A DNA stretch of 64,000 nucleotides from Euonymus europaeus (Eukaryota > Streptophyta > Magnoliopsida > Celastrales > Celastraceae): assembly GCA_963580455.1 (NCBI GenBank), contig OY756969.1:17518760-17582759 (forward strand). The letters run 5' to 3'. The position numbers and the translations under genes were made by a program. Of this stretch, positions 11,405 through 24,170 are shown in pieces (within the stretch, counting starts at the first letter, position 1; the number at the start of each line of letters is the position of its first letter). Under the pieces are notes generated by a model that was given only the letters and a program-made list of their open reading frames with translations, did not search any database and was not told the origin of the DNA.

Positions 11405-11633
11405 CCACACTCGCTACATGGTGGTGTGATCTTTGGTGCTGTAGGGAAGTTGGATTTCTTGGCATATGGAGGCCTAGAAAATGTCGCCATCTGAGTGGCT
11501 GGACCAGGATCAACCTTGATCATTTTTGATTGCTTTCTCTGGTGATGGCGGGGAATGAAGTTGACGATGAACTGAGGCTTGGGATGATGTCTTGAAGAAA
11601 TGGGGAGACAAAATGGGAGTTGTTGGTGGTCAT

Positions 11634-12440
11634 GGCTGTGGAGATTAAGGGGGAGAACTGAAAAGACGCAAGAATTGCGAGATTGGTTTCGTAGTGGTTA
11701 AAAGCGGTTTTTGGGATTTTATGGGAGGCAATGGGAAGCAGTTTTGGAACAGCCGTTTTTTCAGTTGGAACATGTTTTGCAGTTATCGGGAGATTACTAA
11801 AACACCTCTATTACTTTAGTGACTGCTGGTGACATGAGTAAGGGGGAAAAAAGTAGTTTCCATATAGTGGTGGTCACCGTAGTTTTTATTACTGGCTCGT
11901 GTCGCCGGTTCTACCACCAAAACAATGAACTGGCGGGGGCGGCCACAATGGTGTTTTTGTACGAATTAAATTTCAATTCTAACCATGCAATTGATTTTTC
12001 GACTTCAATGCAGCAGTCCCTTGTGCAAGGAAAATTTCCATTGTAATTCAATAATAACTCCATTGGCTTTAGGGTTTGGATGTTCAAACTTGAACTCTTG
12101 GCCTCTTTGTCAAGCAAGAGTTTCTATAAATGTTTTAAAAAACAGCGGTGATATATATTTTAGACTTAAACATCTCATTTCATTGTAATATTTTTCTATT
12201 CCATTGTAATACCTAGTTTTACGATAGAATAACATATTTCATTGCAAGTGTGCAATGAAACTTGATTTTACCGTCACATGTGACAATGCAGTTTCAATGT
12301 AATTGTAGGAAAAATATAATGTAATTAATAGGTTAGATAATGTACTTGGCAGATTATATAATGTAATTTTCTAGACTAAAAAATAGCAAGAAGTTCCTAA
12401 AATTTTTGGAAAACCAAATATGAATTGTCACCTCCATGAA
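11634..12440. other. Upstream region of the zinc-finger pseudogene; no gene seen
   Basis: Probably the old 5' UTR and promoter of the minus-strand gene. The overlapping short frames near 11820-12190 on both strands have no recognisable content. Confidence 0.4.
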
Positions 12441-12967
12441 TAAAAAAAACGTTGATCCTCAAAACTCCTCGTCCTCATTCATTTGTGGATCCCATTCTTG
12501 TTTTTTGTTATAGATCTTCTTGTAACTCAAAACAATTACCAATCCCATAATCCTTGTAAAAATGAACATCATATCCATTGTGTCAAACAATATTTCATTC
12601 GGTAGTGCGTTCTATACAATAGCTTCACCACAATCCAAAATGTCTCATGACATATGGACTGTTCTTGACAACATGTATACACGACCCCCATAAGAGGTCA
12701 TGTCAAATAAATCAAAGACCAAATCAAGAAAACCACCAAAGGGTCTCAAACGATTATCGAGTATATGCAATTTATAAATAATTGCACTAATGAACTTGCT
12801 TCTCTTTGTAAACTTATAGATGATAAAGACATCATAGAGAAGATACTTGATGGAATTGAAGACAACTACAAGTGCAATGTAGATATTGTCAATGGTCGAG
12901 ACACACACATCTCATTTGATTAATTGTACAAAAAAGCAAATAACTGTCTTTTGATGCTCATCATTCT

Positions 12968-15873
12968 TTTTTTTTTTGATAAACAGGCTTAGCCTAGCAA
13001 TATATTACTTTACCCTCACCAATGGCGGAGGAACACCAATGTACAAACTTGAGGAAATAAAGCACTAAAAATCCTTCAAGAAGAAGGATCAATAACAAAA
13101 TAATGAAAAAGAAAGCAAAACATAATTTTTGCTAGAAAGATAAAAACATAACACAACTTCAAAACATTCCAGATGTGCTTGAGGGAATATTTCTCCAAGA
13201 CTTGAGGCTGCAAGAGGAATAAATAATTTGGCAACTTGAATATGGGAAGTTAGGAATTAACTTGCAAATCCATAACTGTAATCTTACAAACACCAGATGC
13301 AGCATATTTGACCACTCCACTGCTTTTCCTTCAAAAATTAACTCATTTCTAGCCTTCCATATAGACCAAACAACAACCAAAAATATCATCTGCCACCACT
13401 TTTTTTGTATTTTCCCCAGTATAGATATATTGATCCATTGTTCAAAAAAATGACATATGTCTTCTGGAAGGCACCAATACAATCCCCACCATTTGATGAT
13501 CTTGTACCATAGACTTGAGGGGCCCGGGCAATGGCAAAATAGGTGGTTGATGGATTCTGGACCATGCGCACAGAAAGGACATGAGTTAGCAGAGTTCGCA
13601 ATGATTCCTCTTTGAACGAGGAAATCTCTTGTGGACAGCTTCTTGTGGAATAAAATCCATGAGAAAATTTCAACTTTTGGTGGCACTAAACCCCTCCATA
13701 TCTTGTGCAATATTTGGCAATTCAGTGAAGGTGTAACACTCTGATCATAACTCCCTTCAAGTAATTTTTGGTATGCTGATGAAACAGTGAAATTTCCACT
13801 ACTATCATGCTTCCATATCACTTTGTCAATTCTTGTTTTTGATAGCTGAAAACAATTTAATAAAGATAATAAACGCTCTAGCAATTCTTCTTCCCATCTG
13901 AAAAGCCGCCTACGCCAAAGAAGACTCCAAACCCAAGTTGAATCTATCCAATGTCCCATTTCAGAGACCACCTTTGATTGCTGTAATGATAAAGCATAGA
14001 GTCTATGATAAGAGTCACTCAGTGGAGAATCTGATATCCATTTGTCTAGCCAAAACTTGGTGTTTTTACCATTACCAACTGCATGATGTATACCTTCAGC
14101 ATAGAGCTTACTAGTTGTTGATTGTGCTGCCACTGTCAGATTGTGTATTGACTTCCATAATGTGGACGCTGATGATATACAAGGTGTATGGATGGATTGC
14201 ATATGACATCTTCGCCTATCGTACTTCTCCGAGATGACTTGCCGCCACATTGATTTTTCCTCTTTTTGAAACCTCCACGCCCATTTTAATAGCATTGCTT
14301 GATTTTTCAGCTTTATGTTCCCTATTCCCAGACCTCCATGCTTCTTTGGTTTGATAACCTGCTGCCAATTAATTGGATGGATCTTTTTCTTGTCTGCCTC
14401 ATCACCCCATAGGAATTCTCTTTGCAGTTTCTCAATTTTCTTAGCAACTGAGGAAGGCATTTTAAATAAGGACATGAAATACAAAGGCAGATTTGATAGG
14501 GCAGATTTTATCAGAGTAACTCTACCCCCAATCGATAATTGCCTACTCTTCCAAGAAGCCAACTTCAATTTGAACTTCTCAATGACTGGTCTCCAAGTTG
14601 AGGCTTTTTTATAGTTTCCCCCCAACATCATACCCAGATATTTTACCGGTAAAGACTCATTCACTAAATTGTGCTTCAAAGCCATGTCTGCCACCCACTG
14701 TTTGCAGTCTCCAATACCAACTATGGAGCTTTTTGAAAAATTTGACTTTAACCCAGAAATGATTTGAAAGCATCTGAGAATTCTCTTTGTTGCAACCAAA
14801 TATTCCTCACTAGCTTGAGAAAATATCAACATATCATCTGCATATTGTATATGGGAAATAGATAAACCTCCACTTTTGACTTCAATGCCTTTAATCAGGC
14901 CACACGCTTCAGCTTTTACAAATAATTGATGCAGACCTTCTACGACAATGTTAAAAAGAAAAGGAGACAGAGAGTCACCTTGTCTGATACCCTTCCCCAT
15001 TTGAAATTCTGATGATGCAGATCCATTAATTAAAACAGATACTCTTGCTGTAGATAAGCACTCAAAAATCCATGCTCTCCATTTGCACCCAAATCCCATC
15101 CTTTGCATAACTGAGATCAAAAAATCCCATCTGACATTGTCGAATGCTTTCTCGAAATCTACCTTAATCAACATACCATTTTGCTTCCTTTTCTTCACTG
15201 TATGAACCAGTTCATTCGCTACAAGTATGCTATCAAGTATTTGTCTCCCCTTTATGAAAGCGGACTGATTAGAGCTGATAATGGATGACATAATCTTCTG
15301 CAACCTGCTTGCTAAAACTTTGGAGATGATCTTATATGAACTGCTTATCAAACTTATCGGCCGGTAATCAGAGATATTAGAAGAACCCTTTACTTTTGGA
15401 ACCAAGGTGATGAAACTGTGATTTGCACTCGCTGGTAATTTTCCAGAGCTATGAAAATGTTGGAACATGCTGAGCACTTCAGATTCAACGACTGGCCAAG
15501 CTTTCTTTATGAATGTAAAATTAAAACCGTCTGGCCCCGGGGCTTTGTTGCCTTCACAGCTCCAAACTGCTTGTTTGATCTCATCAAGACAGAACTCTTT
15601 TTCAAGTTGCAATACGTCTTCTCCCAAGATGCTATTGAACTGCAACCCATCCCATGGGATAGCCTGCTTAAAATTCTCTTTAAATAAATTAGAGAAGTGT
15701 GAGACGGCGTGGGCCTTGATCGCAACTGGGTCTGTAACAAGAATTCCATTCACTCTGAGGCAAGTAAGATAATTATATTTCCCACGTATACAAGCAGTGG
15801 TATGGAAAAATCTGGTATTTCTATCTCCTTCCGACACCCACTGCAACCTTGATTTTTGAATCCATAGCGTCTC
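12968..15873 (-). mobile_element. L1-type LINE, 5'-truncated, 17-bp TSD
   Basis: Flanked by TTGATGCTCATCATTCT at 12951-12967 and 15874-15890. The poly-T at the left is the poly-A tail of a minus-strand insertion. The 5' end is cut inside ORF2, just before the WVSEGDRNTRFFH segment, so ORF1 and the endonuclease are missing. This is the usual outcome of target-primed reverse transcription that stops early. Confidence 0.95.
13159..15846 (-). CDS. LINE ORF2 fragment: reverse transcriptase and zf-RVT domain
   Basis: An 895-codon open frame with no stop. It shows the plant L1 RT order: EGDRNTRFFH, NKAPGPDGFN, SDYRPISLISSSYKI, GRQILDSILVANE, DFEKAFDNV, GIRQGDSLSPFLF, catalytic YADDMLIFS, then PVKYLGMMLGG and the C-terminal zinc-binding segment (CPFCAHGPESINHLFCHC). 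The endonuclease and ORF1 are missing because of 5' truncation, and the frame reads through the truncation point at 15873. The first ATG is internal, so this is an open fragment and not a complete gene. Its open state suggests a young insertion. Confidence 0.9.
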   Translation of the reverse strand: MQWVSEGDRNTRFFHTTACIRGKYNYLTCLRVNGILVTDPVAIKAHAVSHFSNLFKENFKQAIPWDGLQFNSILGEDVLQLEKEFCLDEIKQAVWSCEGNKAPGPDGFNFTFIKKAWPVVESEVLSMFQHFHSSGKLPASANHSFITLVPKVKGSSNISDYRPISLISSSYKIISKVLASRLQKIMSSIISSNQSAFIKGRQILDSILVANELVHTVKKRKQNGMLIKVDFEKAFDNVRWDFLISVMQRMGFGCKWRAWIFECLSTARVSVLINGSASSEFQMGKGIRQGDSLSPFLFNIVVEGLHQLFVKAEACGLIKGIEVKSGGLSISHIQYADDMLIFSQASEEYLVATKRILRCFQIISGLKSNFSKSSIVGIGDCKQWVADMALKHNLVNESLPVKYLGMMLGGNYKKASTWRPVIEKFKLKLASWKSRQLSIGGRVTLIKSALSNLPLYFMSLFKMPSSVAKKIEKLQREFLWGDEADKKKIHPINWQQVIKPKKHGGLGIGNIKLKNQAMLLKWAWRFQKEEKSMWRQVISEKYDRRRCHMQSIHTPCISSASTLWKSIHNLTVAAQSTTSKLYAEGIHHAVGNGKNTKFWLDKWISDSPLSDSYHRLYALSLQQSKVVSEMGHWIDSTWVWSLLWRRRLFRWEEELLERLLSLLNCFQLSKTRIDKVIWKHDSSGNFTVSSAYQKLLEGSYDQSVTPSLNCQILHKIWRGLVPPKVEIFSWILFHKKLSTRDFLVQRGIIANSANSCPFCAHGPESINHLFCHCPGPSSLWYKIIKWWGLYWCLPEDICHFFEQWINISILGKIQKKWWQMIFLVVVWSIWKARNELIFEGKAVEWSNMLHLVFVRLQLWICKLIPNFPYSSCQIIYSSCSLKSWRNIPSSTSGMF

Positions 15874-17543
15874 TTGATGCTCATCATTCTAATTCTTCTT
15901 CTCTACCAGTTTCGGCCAACCCAACAAACACAAGATTCAAGCCAAGTAACTTCAATCGTGGCCAAAGTTCAATTTAGAATCCATCAGCTTCATCATCTAC
16001 AAGACCCTCATAGGGCTCCATTAGGCGGCCTTCATCTCAACCTTACTTAGGTCACTATCAATGGTGTCTCAACCAATGACGTACAATGCCTCAATGTTTG
16101 ATATTTTATCAGTCACAACTTCTTTTGCAAATCCACAATTACTTTGCAAGAACAATCCCAGGCAGGCTCACCCATCAGTACTATGGCAACCACAAGCTAA
16201 TGTTACGATCAATAAGTCACATGACAATTCTACTTGGTTTATGGACAGTGGAGAATGACACCATGTCACCATCAATCTAAGCAAACATTCTTTTCATACC
16301 CCGTATGATGGCTGAAATGGCATTGTGATTAGAGATGGGAAATCGCTCTACATCCTTTCCTACACATGCACACACATTTTCATTAAATAATGTTCTTTAT
16401 GTACCAAAAATGCAAAAGAACATTATTTCCATTTCAAAAAAATTTCACACTAATCAAACTTCTATTGAATTCTCACTTTCTTCATTTTTTGTGAAGGATC
16501 TTCACACGGGAGTAGTACTTTTGTAAGGAAAAAAAAGGATGGTATGTACGCATAACCAGATTCTTCACACATGACTTCACCATTAGTTTCCTTTTCAACT
16601 ATCAAAACCTCTTCATCTGCATGGCACCATAGACTAGGTCATCCATCCTCTAATATTCTCAAGCACATTATTTCTCAATTTCATTTAGACATATAAAATT
16701 TGTCCAATTTTAATTTCAATTGAAAATCCTATCATGTAATAAAAGTCACAAGCTTCCTTTTTCTATTTCTTCTCTTGTGTCTAATTCTCCACTAGAAATA
16801 ATTTTCTCCAATGTGTGGACATCTCCTATATAATCTGTTGATGACTTGGAGGGGGGGGTCCTCCCCACAGCCTCGAACATAATTGCTATTTTGAACATCA
16901 TCACCGTCATATTGTTGAAACCAATTTATCTTTACTCTCTCATGTATAAATGCCCTTACATTCCTAGTCATGCCTTTTTCATTGTTGTCTCTCTTATTAA
17001 TAGACTTGTGACTCCCACACTTTAGTTTCAGTCTATTCTAAGCTCTTTGATTAGCTTCTCAAGTGCTCCAAACTCTGTAGCTTTGGTTGTCTATGTTACA
17101 CATGGCTACAAGAATACACGTCTCACAAACTTAGCACCTACTCCTCACCTTGTGTTTTTATCAGGTACTTTGTCACTCAAAGTGCATACCTTTGTCTTGA
17201 ACCTAGCACCACACACATATACATATATCGTCATGTTAAATTTGATGAAACCATTTTCCCCTTCACTTCTCTCCAACCTTCCCTTGACAAATTCTCACAC
17301 TCAACCCTCACTCACTGTTGCTCATCTGTGTCCTTTCTTCTTGTCATCAACACACCACCATCCATGGATTTGTGCTCTACATGTACAAAATCGTATGATT
17401 CTTAACCCATACAAACCATCTCCCACCAACAAGACACATCATCTGACACCACCACTTTCAATGACAAATACACACCTGTTACCAAACCATTACCTATAGA
17501 ATGTCCACCTGAAAACCCCTCAGCCTCTTCACTTTATCCACCC

Positions 17544-17812
17544 TGTTATGATCATAATTATCCACATGATTATGGCATATGGTTAGCCCGAGATGTTTAT
17601 ATAATTAGATATATTCTAGGACGTAGTTAGCATAAGTTAGCATATCAATGTACTTGAAGTTAGCTAGTCTACATGATTATAGTGATACTATTGCCATTCA
17701 CAACTTTATTTTTCTCATATAAATACGTCATCTATTTTCATAATAAAGACACACATAAATCATCGCAATACCTTCTATCTTTTCTCTATTCTTGCTTTAA
17801 CATGGTATCGGA
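17544..17812 (+). repeat. LTR (259 bp) followed by a tRNA-Met-like primer site
   Basis: TGTTATGATC to CTTTAACA (17544-17802), then TGGTATCGGAC at 17803-17813, a typical LTR/primer-site junction. It reads on the plus strand. No partner LTR or matching TSD was found, so this is a 5' relic. Faint gypsy-type gag wording near 18090-18170 (VKLKFPK then GHE) may belong to it. Confidence 0.6.
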
Positions 17813-20533
17813 CTGTCATATTGTTAGTAATAACCACATCATATGGTTTTCAATTATTTCCCAAACATATTCAACTCCCAATCGATCACACACATTCTGC
17901 ATTCAATACTCTCCGAGCAAATGCAAGTCCATTGATTTATATACTCTAATCAACCAATGTACCACCCAATCATCATATCCATGCCAATAACAACAATTGA
18001 CTATATCATAATTAAAGAATATAATCTTCAACTCTCTCCATTTTTTTTTTCTTCCATCCCTCCAATAACCAAACTAGAGTTACTTCCACGAGTCATCCTT
18101 TTGACCCTAGAGTCGACAAAATCTAATTAGTAAATTATGTCAAACTCAAATTTCCCAAAATATAAGGTCATGAAATACTCCATTGAACCTCTTTCATATT
18201 AATGGTATGACTAAAAGGAGAAATACTGGGTCTGTCCACCACACATTGGCATTATGAGGATGACATTTCCCATTTCAAATCCGTAAATAAGTCTTTGTTA
18301 ATATGTCAACATCATACCAACACTCAATTGGTAACCCACTTGGATAACCACTTATTACAGTAGCGATAGTCCTCCTAGCATCATACCTTCTATTTCTATT
18401 TCAACAAAATAGTGACTTAAATATAATCATCAGAGAACATTTATTACCCCATCATTTTAGTTGTTATGGTCAACTAAATTGAAACGCACTAATGTATGAT
18501 ATGTTGACACAACAACATCATTATGTAACATCGAAACTTACCCTCCAACGATATTGACATGACCAAGTCAATGATTTTAATTGCACAAACACATCCCACA
18601 AAACGACTATCCCAGCCTATTTTTTGGGATATGTACCTTGATATTTGTCACTCTCTCGATAAAGAAACTAGATGGTGACATGATAAATCTCGATAGTCGA
18701 GCCAATCATTATCTGTTCGATATGAATTCAATCCACTAGGTAGTGACACGTTGTTTCTAGATAGGCGCAACAATCATAATCCATTTAAATTTCAACCCTT
18801 TATAAACCCAGTACTGGAGGCTCAACAATTCTCCAAAAAATTACTACTCTTGATTTCTACTCTGCTTAATGGATACCCACTCTCAAGACAACTATTCAAG
18901 CATACATCAAGAGTTGAAAGAAATTCAATGGTAGATTCAAGGAGAGGTTGTATGATCAAATCCTATCCAGACTTGATTCCCTAATTTGATTGACAGCACT
19001 GCCAGAAAAAGTCATTTCCAACTCTCCAATAATCCCCACTATTCTTTATACCAATTAACTCTAACATATATATAAAACAATATTTCCAACACTCGTAGCA
19101 ACAATTAGGTTTAACGATTCAACGATTCTTGACATCAAGCACACTAATTCCCAGTAAGGTCAATCAAGTTTACCCAATCATCTAATTCCTTTATCACAAT
19201 AATCTTCATTCCCAATTCCATATCAATTCACTAATACTATTAATCTTTAGATCAATTCTCAAATCACAATTATCAAAAATACAAACAATAACATATCACA
19301 TGTCTCCCCAATATTACATGCACAACTCTTCCTTAACCAATACAGCTTAGCATCAAAAATTTAGTACAACAACTTATAAAAATCCAAGCCATATCATCAA
19401 CTGAAATTCCTCAATATTACAAATCGGACAGCAACCAACAACAATAAATTCTTCACTTAATCTAATCAACAACCAACAGTGTGACATACATGGGCAACCT
19501 TAATAACTTTCTAGATAGTTACAGATTATGGTACTCATTACTCTATCGACAAGCAACAATGTCACAAGAATTTTTTACAACAACGGAACAACTCAAAATC
19601 CCCTGAATATTTGTGCCAAAAATTCAAATCAATACTAAATTGAAACCTTGAATAAATTCCAAATTATTTCCAAGGTTTAGCATCCTCTATAGTTTCATAA
19701 TCTACCCCTCTGTTATAACCTCACTTCTGAACTAGCTTCCCAATATTGACTCCACAATGGTTCGAACAACTAAGCTTAAAACACTTAGAATATCACCCGA
19801 ATTCCATTAAAATCACCGCTCTCCCTTATAGTTATTCAACCCTCGGTGTCCCAATATCCACACTGGTAGGAAAGCTACTCCGTAACTACTCCTCTATCAT
19901 CTCTAATCCCCTTCTATCTCTGAGACCTATCCTCTTTCGCTGCCACAAGTAGATCTTCCTCTTCCTCGTAATAGCACCGGGCTCCACCATGTCCCCTATC
20001 AACCTTTTTTATGTTTTCTTTTTTAGATCATCACCAAATTAAGATAGTCTTTCCATATTTAAACAATAATAAATCCATCATTATTCTATACCCATTAACA
20101 ACCAATTGAAACTCACTATACCACAATAACTCTAGCACTATAACAACACAGCTACTTGAGTCACAATTTCATCAAATTTGCAGAATAAGTGTTAACATTA
20201 ACACACAATTATGATCAAAGCTCAAATTATCACAGAGTTATAGTATTTCCTACAATTCTTTATAAAAAGTAACTCTAACATCTCTGGGGACCTCCTCCTC
20301 CATTTGAGGTATCCATCCTCTACCACTACCTAGAACAACTATTATTTTTTTCTAAAGTTCTCCATATTGGAGGTCTACCCCGTCCTCCATCAGCTATCTA
20401 TTTACACAACATCACACATATATATAACTAATTTAAATCTCAACAATCTCCAAACACATTCACATAACTGTTACCTAATTAGTTGTGATGCTGATTCGAA
20501 ACTAGTGCACATACTGTAACTTAACATTAACTC
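17813..20533. other. AT-rich repeat relics, no intact gene
   Basis: Only the weak gag-like phrase at 18090-18170 can be picked out. The remaining frames are short and lack known motifs. The base composition and context fit old retrotransposon interior. Confidence 0.4.
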
Positions 20534-21800
20534 CATCATGGCTCCGATATCAACTTGTCATGCCCTGACCTTTGGGACGTGACATGAAAAATAAATAAAA
20601 TACTCTATTAATGGACATAATTAAAAAGTATAATATTCACCAGCAATGAGAGCTCGACTCTCCACTTTTGACAAAAATTAAAATTTACCACCCTAAAGGG
20701 CATTTTCTTCCTCATGGTATGTGTATTTATGAGCATCGCACAATTAACACTACCATCTAATACAATCATTTCCCATAATAATCAATTACACATTCTGCAT
20801 CAGAATGAAAAACAATAATGATTATTTTACCACCCTACTCCCACATCAACTCTAGCCTCATGGTCAGAACCAACTCCATCTGCAATCCGACCAAATTGTC
20901 TGAGCCAAATTTATTCACACTCTGACTTAATCGTCGGAGTCACTTTATCCCATTTTGACCTCATCGTTGGATCTCTCTACGGGTAATAAAGGTAGGTACT
21001 CTCATTCTACTCAGGCTTACTATCCTTCGCTTTGTGGCTGCATAGCGAATCCTTACTCATAGTTCACGCACTATACATACAGGACCACCTTTTTGTTACT
21101 AGCACAACACCACCACCTTCACAGCGCACATTCACAACCCTCCAAAGAATAACGTCCAGAATTCTCATAATATATTGGATATAAATATCCCTTCACAAAC
21201 CATTTAATATTAAGTCAGCAATTTCAAAAAAAAAGTAGAAAATATCAAATAAGATAATCTTACACATACACTTCCCACCACAATTCCACATTAACCTGCC
21301 AGTCATTTGTACTAGAGAAAAATCATAACACAATTAAATAAACAGCAAGATTCATCGATTAAATAAAATTATGATAATTCCTAAAAATAAAGAAAGGTTA
21401 TTGTATTCCCTACTTCATAAAGCGTGCATCACATCCCACTTGAACCAATACCTTTCCTTATAATTTTTGACATACATTTGGAATCCTTTACCAAACTTTA
21501 GATATAATTTCTACAACAAAATATGCATACATGGTCGCAAATACGCTCAAATACCCATAAAATATATGATATGGTCAAACAGGTAAACTTTACTAGAAAA
21601 AGTCAAATTGGGTCAAACAGTACCCGATTTGCCCATATTAAGGTCATAGGAGATCCGAGGAGTTTCACCAAAAATCACCAACTAGGTTTTGTAGTACTCA
21701 CCGAGACAAACTCAAAGGTGATCCACTCACTAAAGGACTGCCACCAAAGACTTTTATGCAACATGTTGAAAGGATGGATCTTGAAAGTGGTAGTTAGATA
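20534..21800 (-). repeat. Probable degenerate 5' LTR and primer site of a minus-strand gypsy element
   Basis: On the minus strand the LTR-like block ends GGTCAGGGCATGACA, followed by TTGATATCGGAGCCATG, a worn form of the TTGGTATCAGAGCCATG primer site. The outer (right) edge is unclear; I place it near 21760-21800. No second LTR was found. Confidence 0.45.
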
Positions 21801-22463
21801 ATTTGTGGATAACATTGTGCTTGATTATTTGATATTATATTTATGAGATATCTTTGATGAGTTTCTAAATATATAAATTTTGTCTTCTTCACGATAATTG
21901 TTTCATGCATGACTATTGATTATGTGATAGAAATATTGTTTTGTAGAGAAATTATTGGACCGTGAAGGTAACCCAAAATTATAGACTTTCATATAAGTCA
22001 TTAATGTGTAGTACATGGAAGGGACCATTGTAGTACCCCATTTTTGTCCGGGAGCTTGTTATTTTTAATAAAATAATAATAAAAATAAAAGAGAAAATAG
22101 AAATAAAAAAAACTTAATAACTTACCAAATCAAGCCCTAAAGACCCAAACTTAACTTAAAGCTACCCAATTAAGCCCAAAACCCTAATTAATTTACCTAC
22201 CTAGCCGGCCTGGCCCAAACATAAAATTAACCTACCCGGCCCAGCCCACCTAAACCTAACCCTAAAAAACTTGATCAAAAGAAAAGGGAAGCTTTGGCGA
22301 TAGAAGGAAGGGGCAGCGGCAGTGGAGGAAAATGGTGGCTGACCGTAGGAGAGAAAAGCAGAAGTGACAGGAGGGAGTGGTTGAGAAAGAGGAGATAGTG
22401 GAAAGAAAAGCAAAGGTAGTGGAGAGTGGTTGAAGATGAGTTGGAAGGCAGCTGATTTTGGGC

Positions 22464-22470
22464 TATAAAG
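22464..22470 (+). promoter_or_regulatory. TATA box of the 5' LTR
   Basis: GGGCTATAAAGAG, conserved in the 3' LTR at 38813-38819. It is the likely start point of the genomic transcript. Confidence 0.5.
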
Positions 22471-23639
22471 AGAGGGGGAAGGACGGAGAAGCTTTCGGAG
22501 GAAGAAAACGGAGAGATTGAGGGAGTCTCTAGAAGGAATTTTTGAGTTGTCTTAGGGGTTGGTCTTGGAGAAAGCCGGAAGCCTTCTTGAGGGAAAAATC
22601 GAGAGCTTTTCAGAGTTGTTATTTCGTGGAGAATCCAGGAAAGATTGAGAGCAAAAGAAACCAGGGAGTTTCTCAGAAAAAGGAAAACGGACGAGGAAAC
22701 CGGAAGAAGAAATAAAGAGAAATCGAGAGGGTTGAGTGACAGATCGAAAGGTGATTTCTTCCCTGATATCATTTTTTATGCCTATTTTGAGTATTTTGCT
22801 TGTTCTTGCGTTTGGGATTACTGGATGTGGATTGAATTTTGGGAGATGTTAGGTGTTAGTTTGATTTTGTTTCAGATTTGATGATTTCGATCGGTCTCCG
22901 ATTTACCGATAATCAACATATTTATGGCTCATACCATGCTCGTTTTCGTTGAAGATTGTCTTGGATCTGTTTTTTTTCTTTCTCTGGTTTTTCTATTTGC
23001 AGATTGGGCGGCAGGAAAGGAGCTACTAGCCCGGGCGTTCACTGGGAGAAGACGATGAACAGTATTGGGCCGGGCCAGGCCTTATTTGTTCGGGCCGGAT
23101 TTGTTTTATTTTTGGGCTTAGGTTTCTGTTTGTACTGTTAACAGGCCGGGTTTTGTTTTGTCTTGGGTGAGTTGGTTTTGGGCCTGGGTCCACTAGTTTT
23201 GTTTTCTGTTAATGGCCAGATTTAGGTTGTATATTGGGCTTTCCTTTGACTATTAATGGGCCGAGTCACATGTGGTTATTTGATAAATGGTAATGTGTCG
23301 TTTATTTTGTTAGTTGATGGGTTGGGCCATAGGAAAGTAAATGTATTGGGCCTGTAGGTTAGTCTTGAGATTTGTATGGGCTTTATATCTTTATTTATTC
23401 ATTTTTGGTTTTTTAGCAATAGGTTGGGTTGGGATTTATATTCATGAGGGGTGAGCTCAAACAAAAATGTAATAATGTAGTAAAATAGTAAAAGTAGTAT
23501 AGATAATATTAATTAGATCAATATGCATGCTTATATTTAATTTCATAATTTATTTTGAGGTATATTTAAATAATTTCAAAGAAAAAATCAAATCATACGA
23601 TTTTATATATTCAACCCGCCAAACATCCAACGATATCGA

Positions 23640-24170
23640 GAATATCAAAGTATTGGTTTCTCAAGACATTTCTTTTAAATATCCGATTATTTTAAGAGAA
23701 TATCAAAGTATTGATTTCTCGAGACATTTCTTTCGAATATCCGATTATTTTAAGAGAATATCAAAGTATTGGTTTCTCGAGACATTTCTTTCGAACATCC
23801 GATTATTTTAAAAGAATATCAAAGTATTGGTTTCTCGAGACATTTCTTTCGAACATCCGATTATTTTAAGAGAATATCAAAGTATTGATTTCTCGAGACA
23901 TTTCTTTCGAAAATTTGATTATTTTAAGAGAATATCAAAGTATTGGTTTCTTGAGAAATTTCTTTTAAATATCCGATTATTTTAAGAGAATATCAAAGTA
24001 TTGGTTTCTCGAGACATTTCTTTCGAACATCCGATTATTTTAAGAGAATATCAAAATATTGATTTCTCGAGAGATTTCTTTCGAAAATTTGATTATTTTA
24101 AGAGAATATCAAAGTATTGGTTTCTCGAGACATTTCAAAGTTTAAATTCCTTGAATAGATGTTAGGGAAT
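23640..24170 (+). repeat. 58-bp tandem repeats in the 5' LTR
   Basis: About eight to nine units built on AGAGAATATCAAAGTATTGG and TTTCTCGAGACATTTC, each with CTCGAG and usually TTCGAA. The matching array in the 3' LTR (40005-40600) has about one more unit. Confidence 0.9.

Larger units (their letters stand above)
9457..11633 (-). pseudogene. ZAT-like C2H2 zinc-finger repressor gene, broken by a solo LTR
   Basis: Plant ZAT proteins are nuclear repressors with QALGGH fingers and an EAR motif. Read on the minus strand, a start at 11633 opens an N-terminal part. After a one-base frame change near 11523 it continues as SNFPTAPKITPPCSECGK, the first half of a finger. A solo LTR (10047-11404) sits at that point. 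Across it the finger resumes (KMFWS) but has lost one base before ALFGHMRCH. Then come an EDDREVASCLLLLANGS box, a badly eroded middle finger that keeps only AHKNVK, an intact last finger (CSIC to SSGQALGGHKRCH) and the EAR core DLNLPL near the C terminus. The longest surviving frame is 9457-10017 (186 codons). Insertion, frameshifts and a lost finger make this a pseudogene. Confidence 0.85.
12440..17543 (+). pseudogene. Decayed Ty1/copia gag-pol, interrupted by a LINE
   Basis: Plus-strand translation with many stops and frame changes shows copia gag (ITEYM-like sequence, then FINNCTNELASLCKLIDDKD near 12770-12830). After the LINE at 12968-15873 it shows protease (STWFMDSG near 16230), spacer (NNVLYVPKMQKNIISISK near 16390), pre-integrase (WHHRLGHPSSNILKHI near 16625) and integrase scraps to about 17400. 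There is no RT. The 3' end stops where another LTR begins at 17544. This is an old copy with no function left. Confidence 0.8.

Noticed and set aside
22275..22772. 165-codon minus frame in the 5' LTR
   Set aside because: It comes from a GA-rich LTR stretch (CT-rich complement). The related frame in the 3' LTR is short, and no domain is visible.
23527..23811. 94-codon frame over the 58-bp LTR repeats
   Set aside because: The peptide repeats only mirror the DNA tandem repeat, and the frame breaks at a different point in the other LTR.
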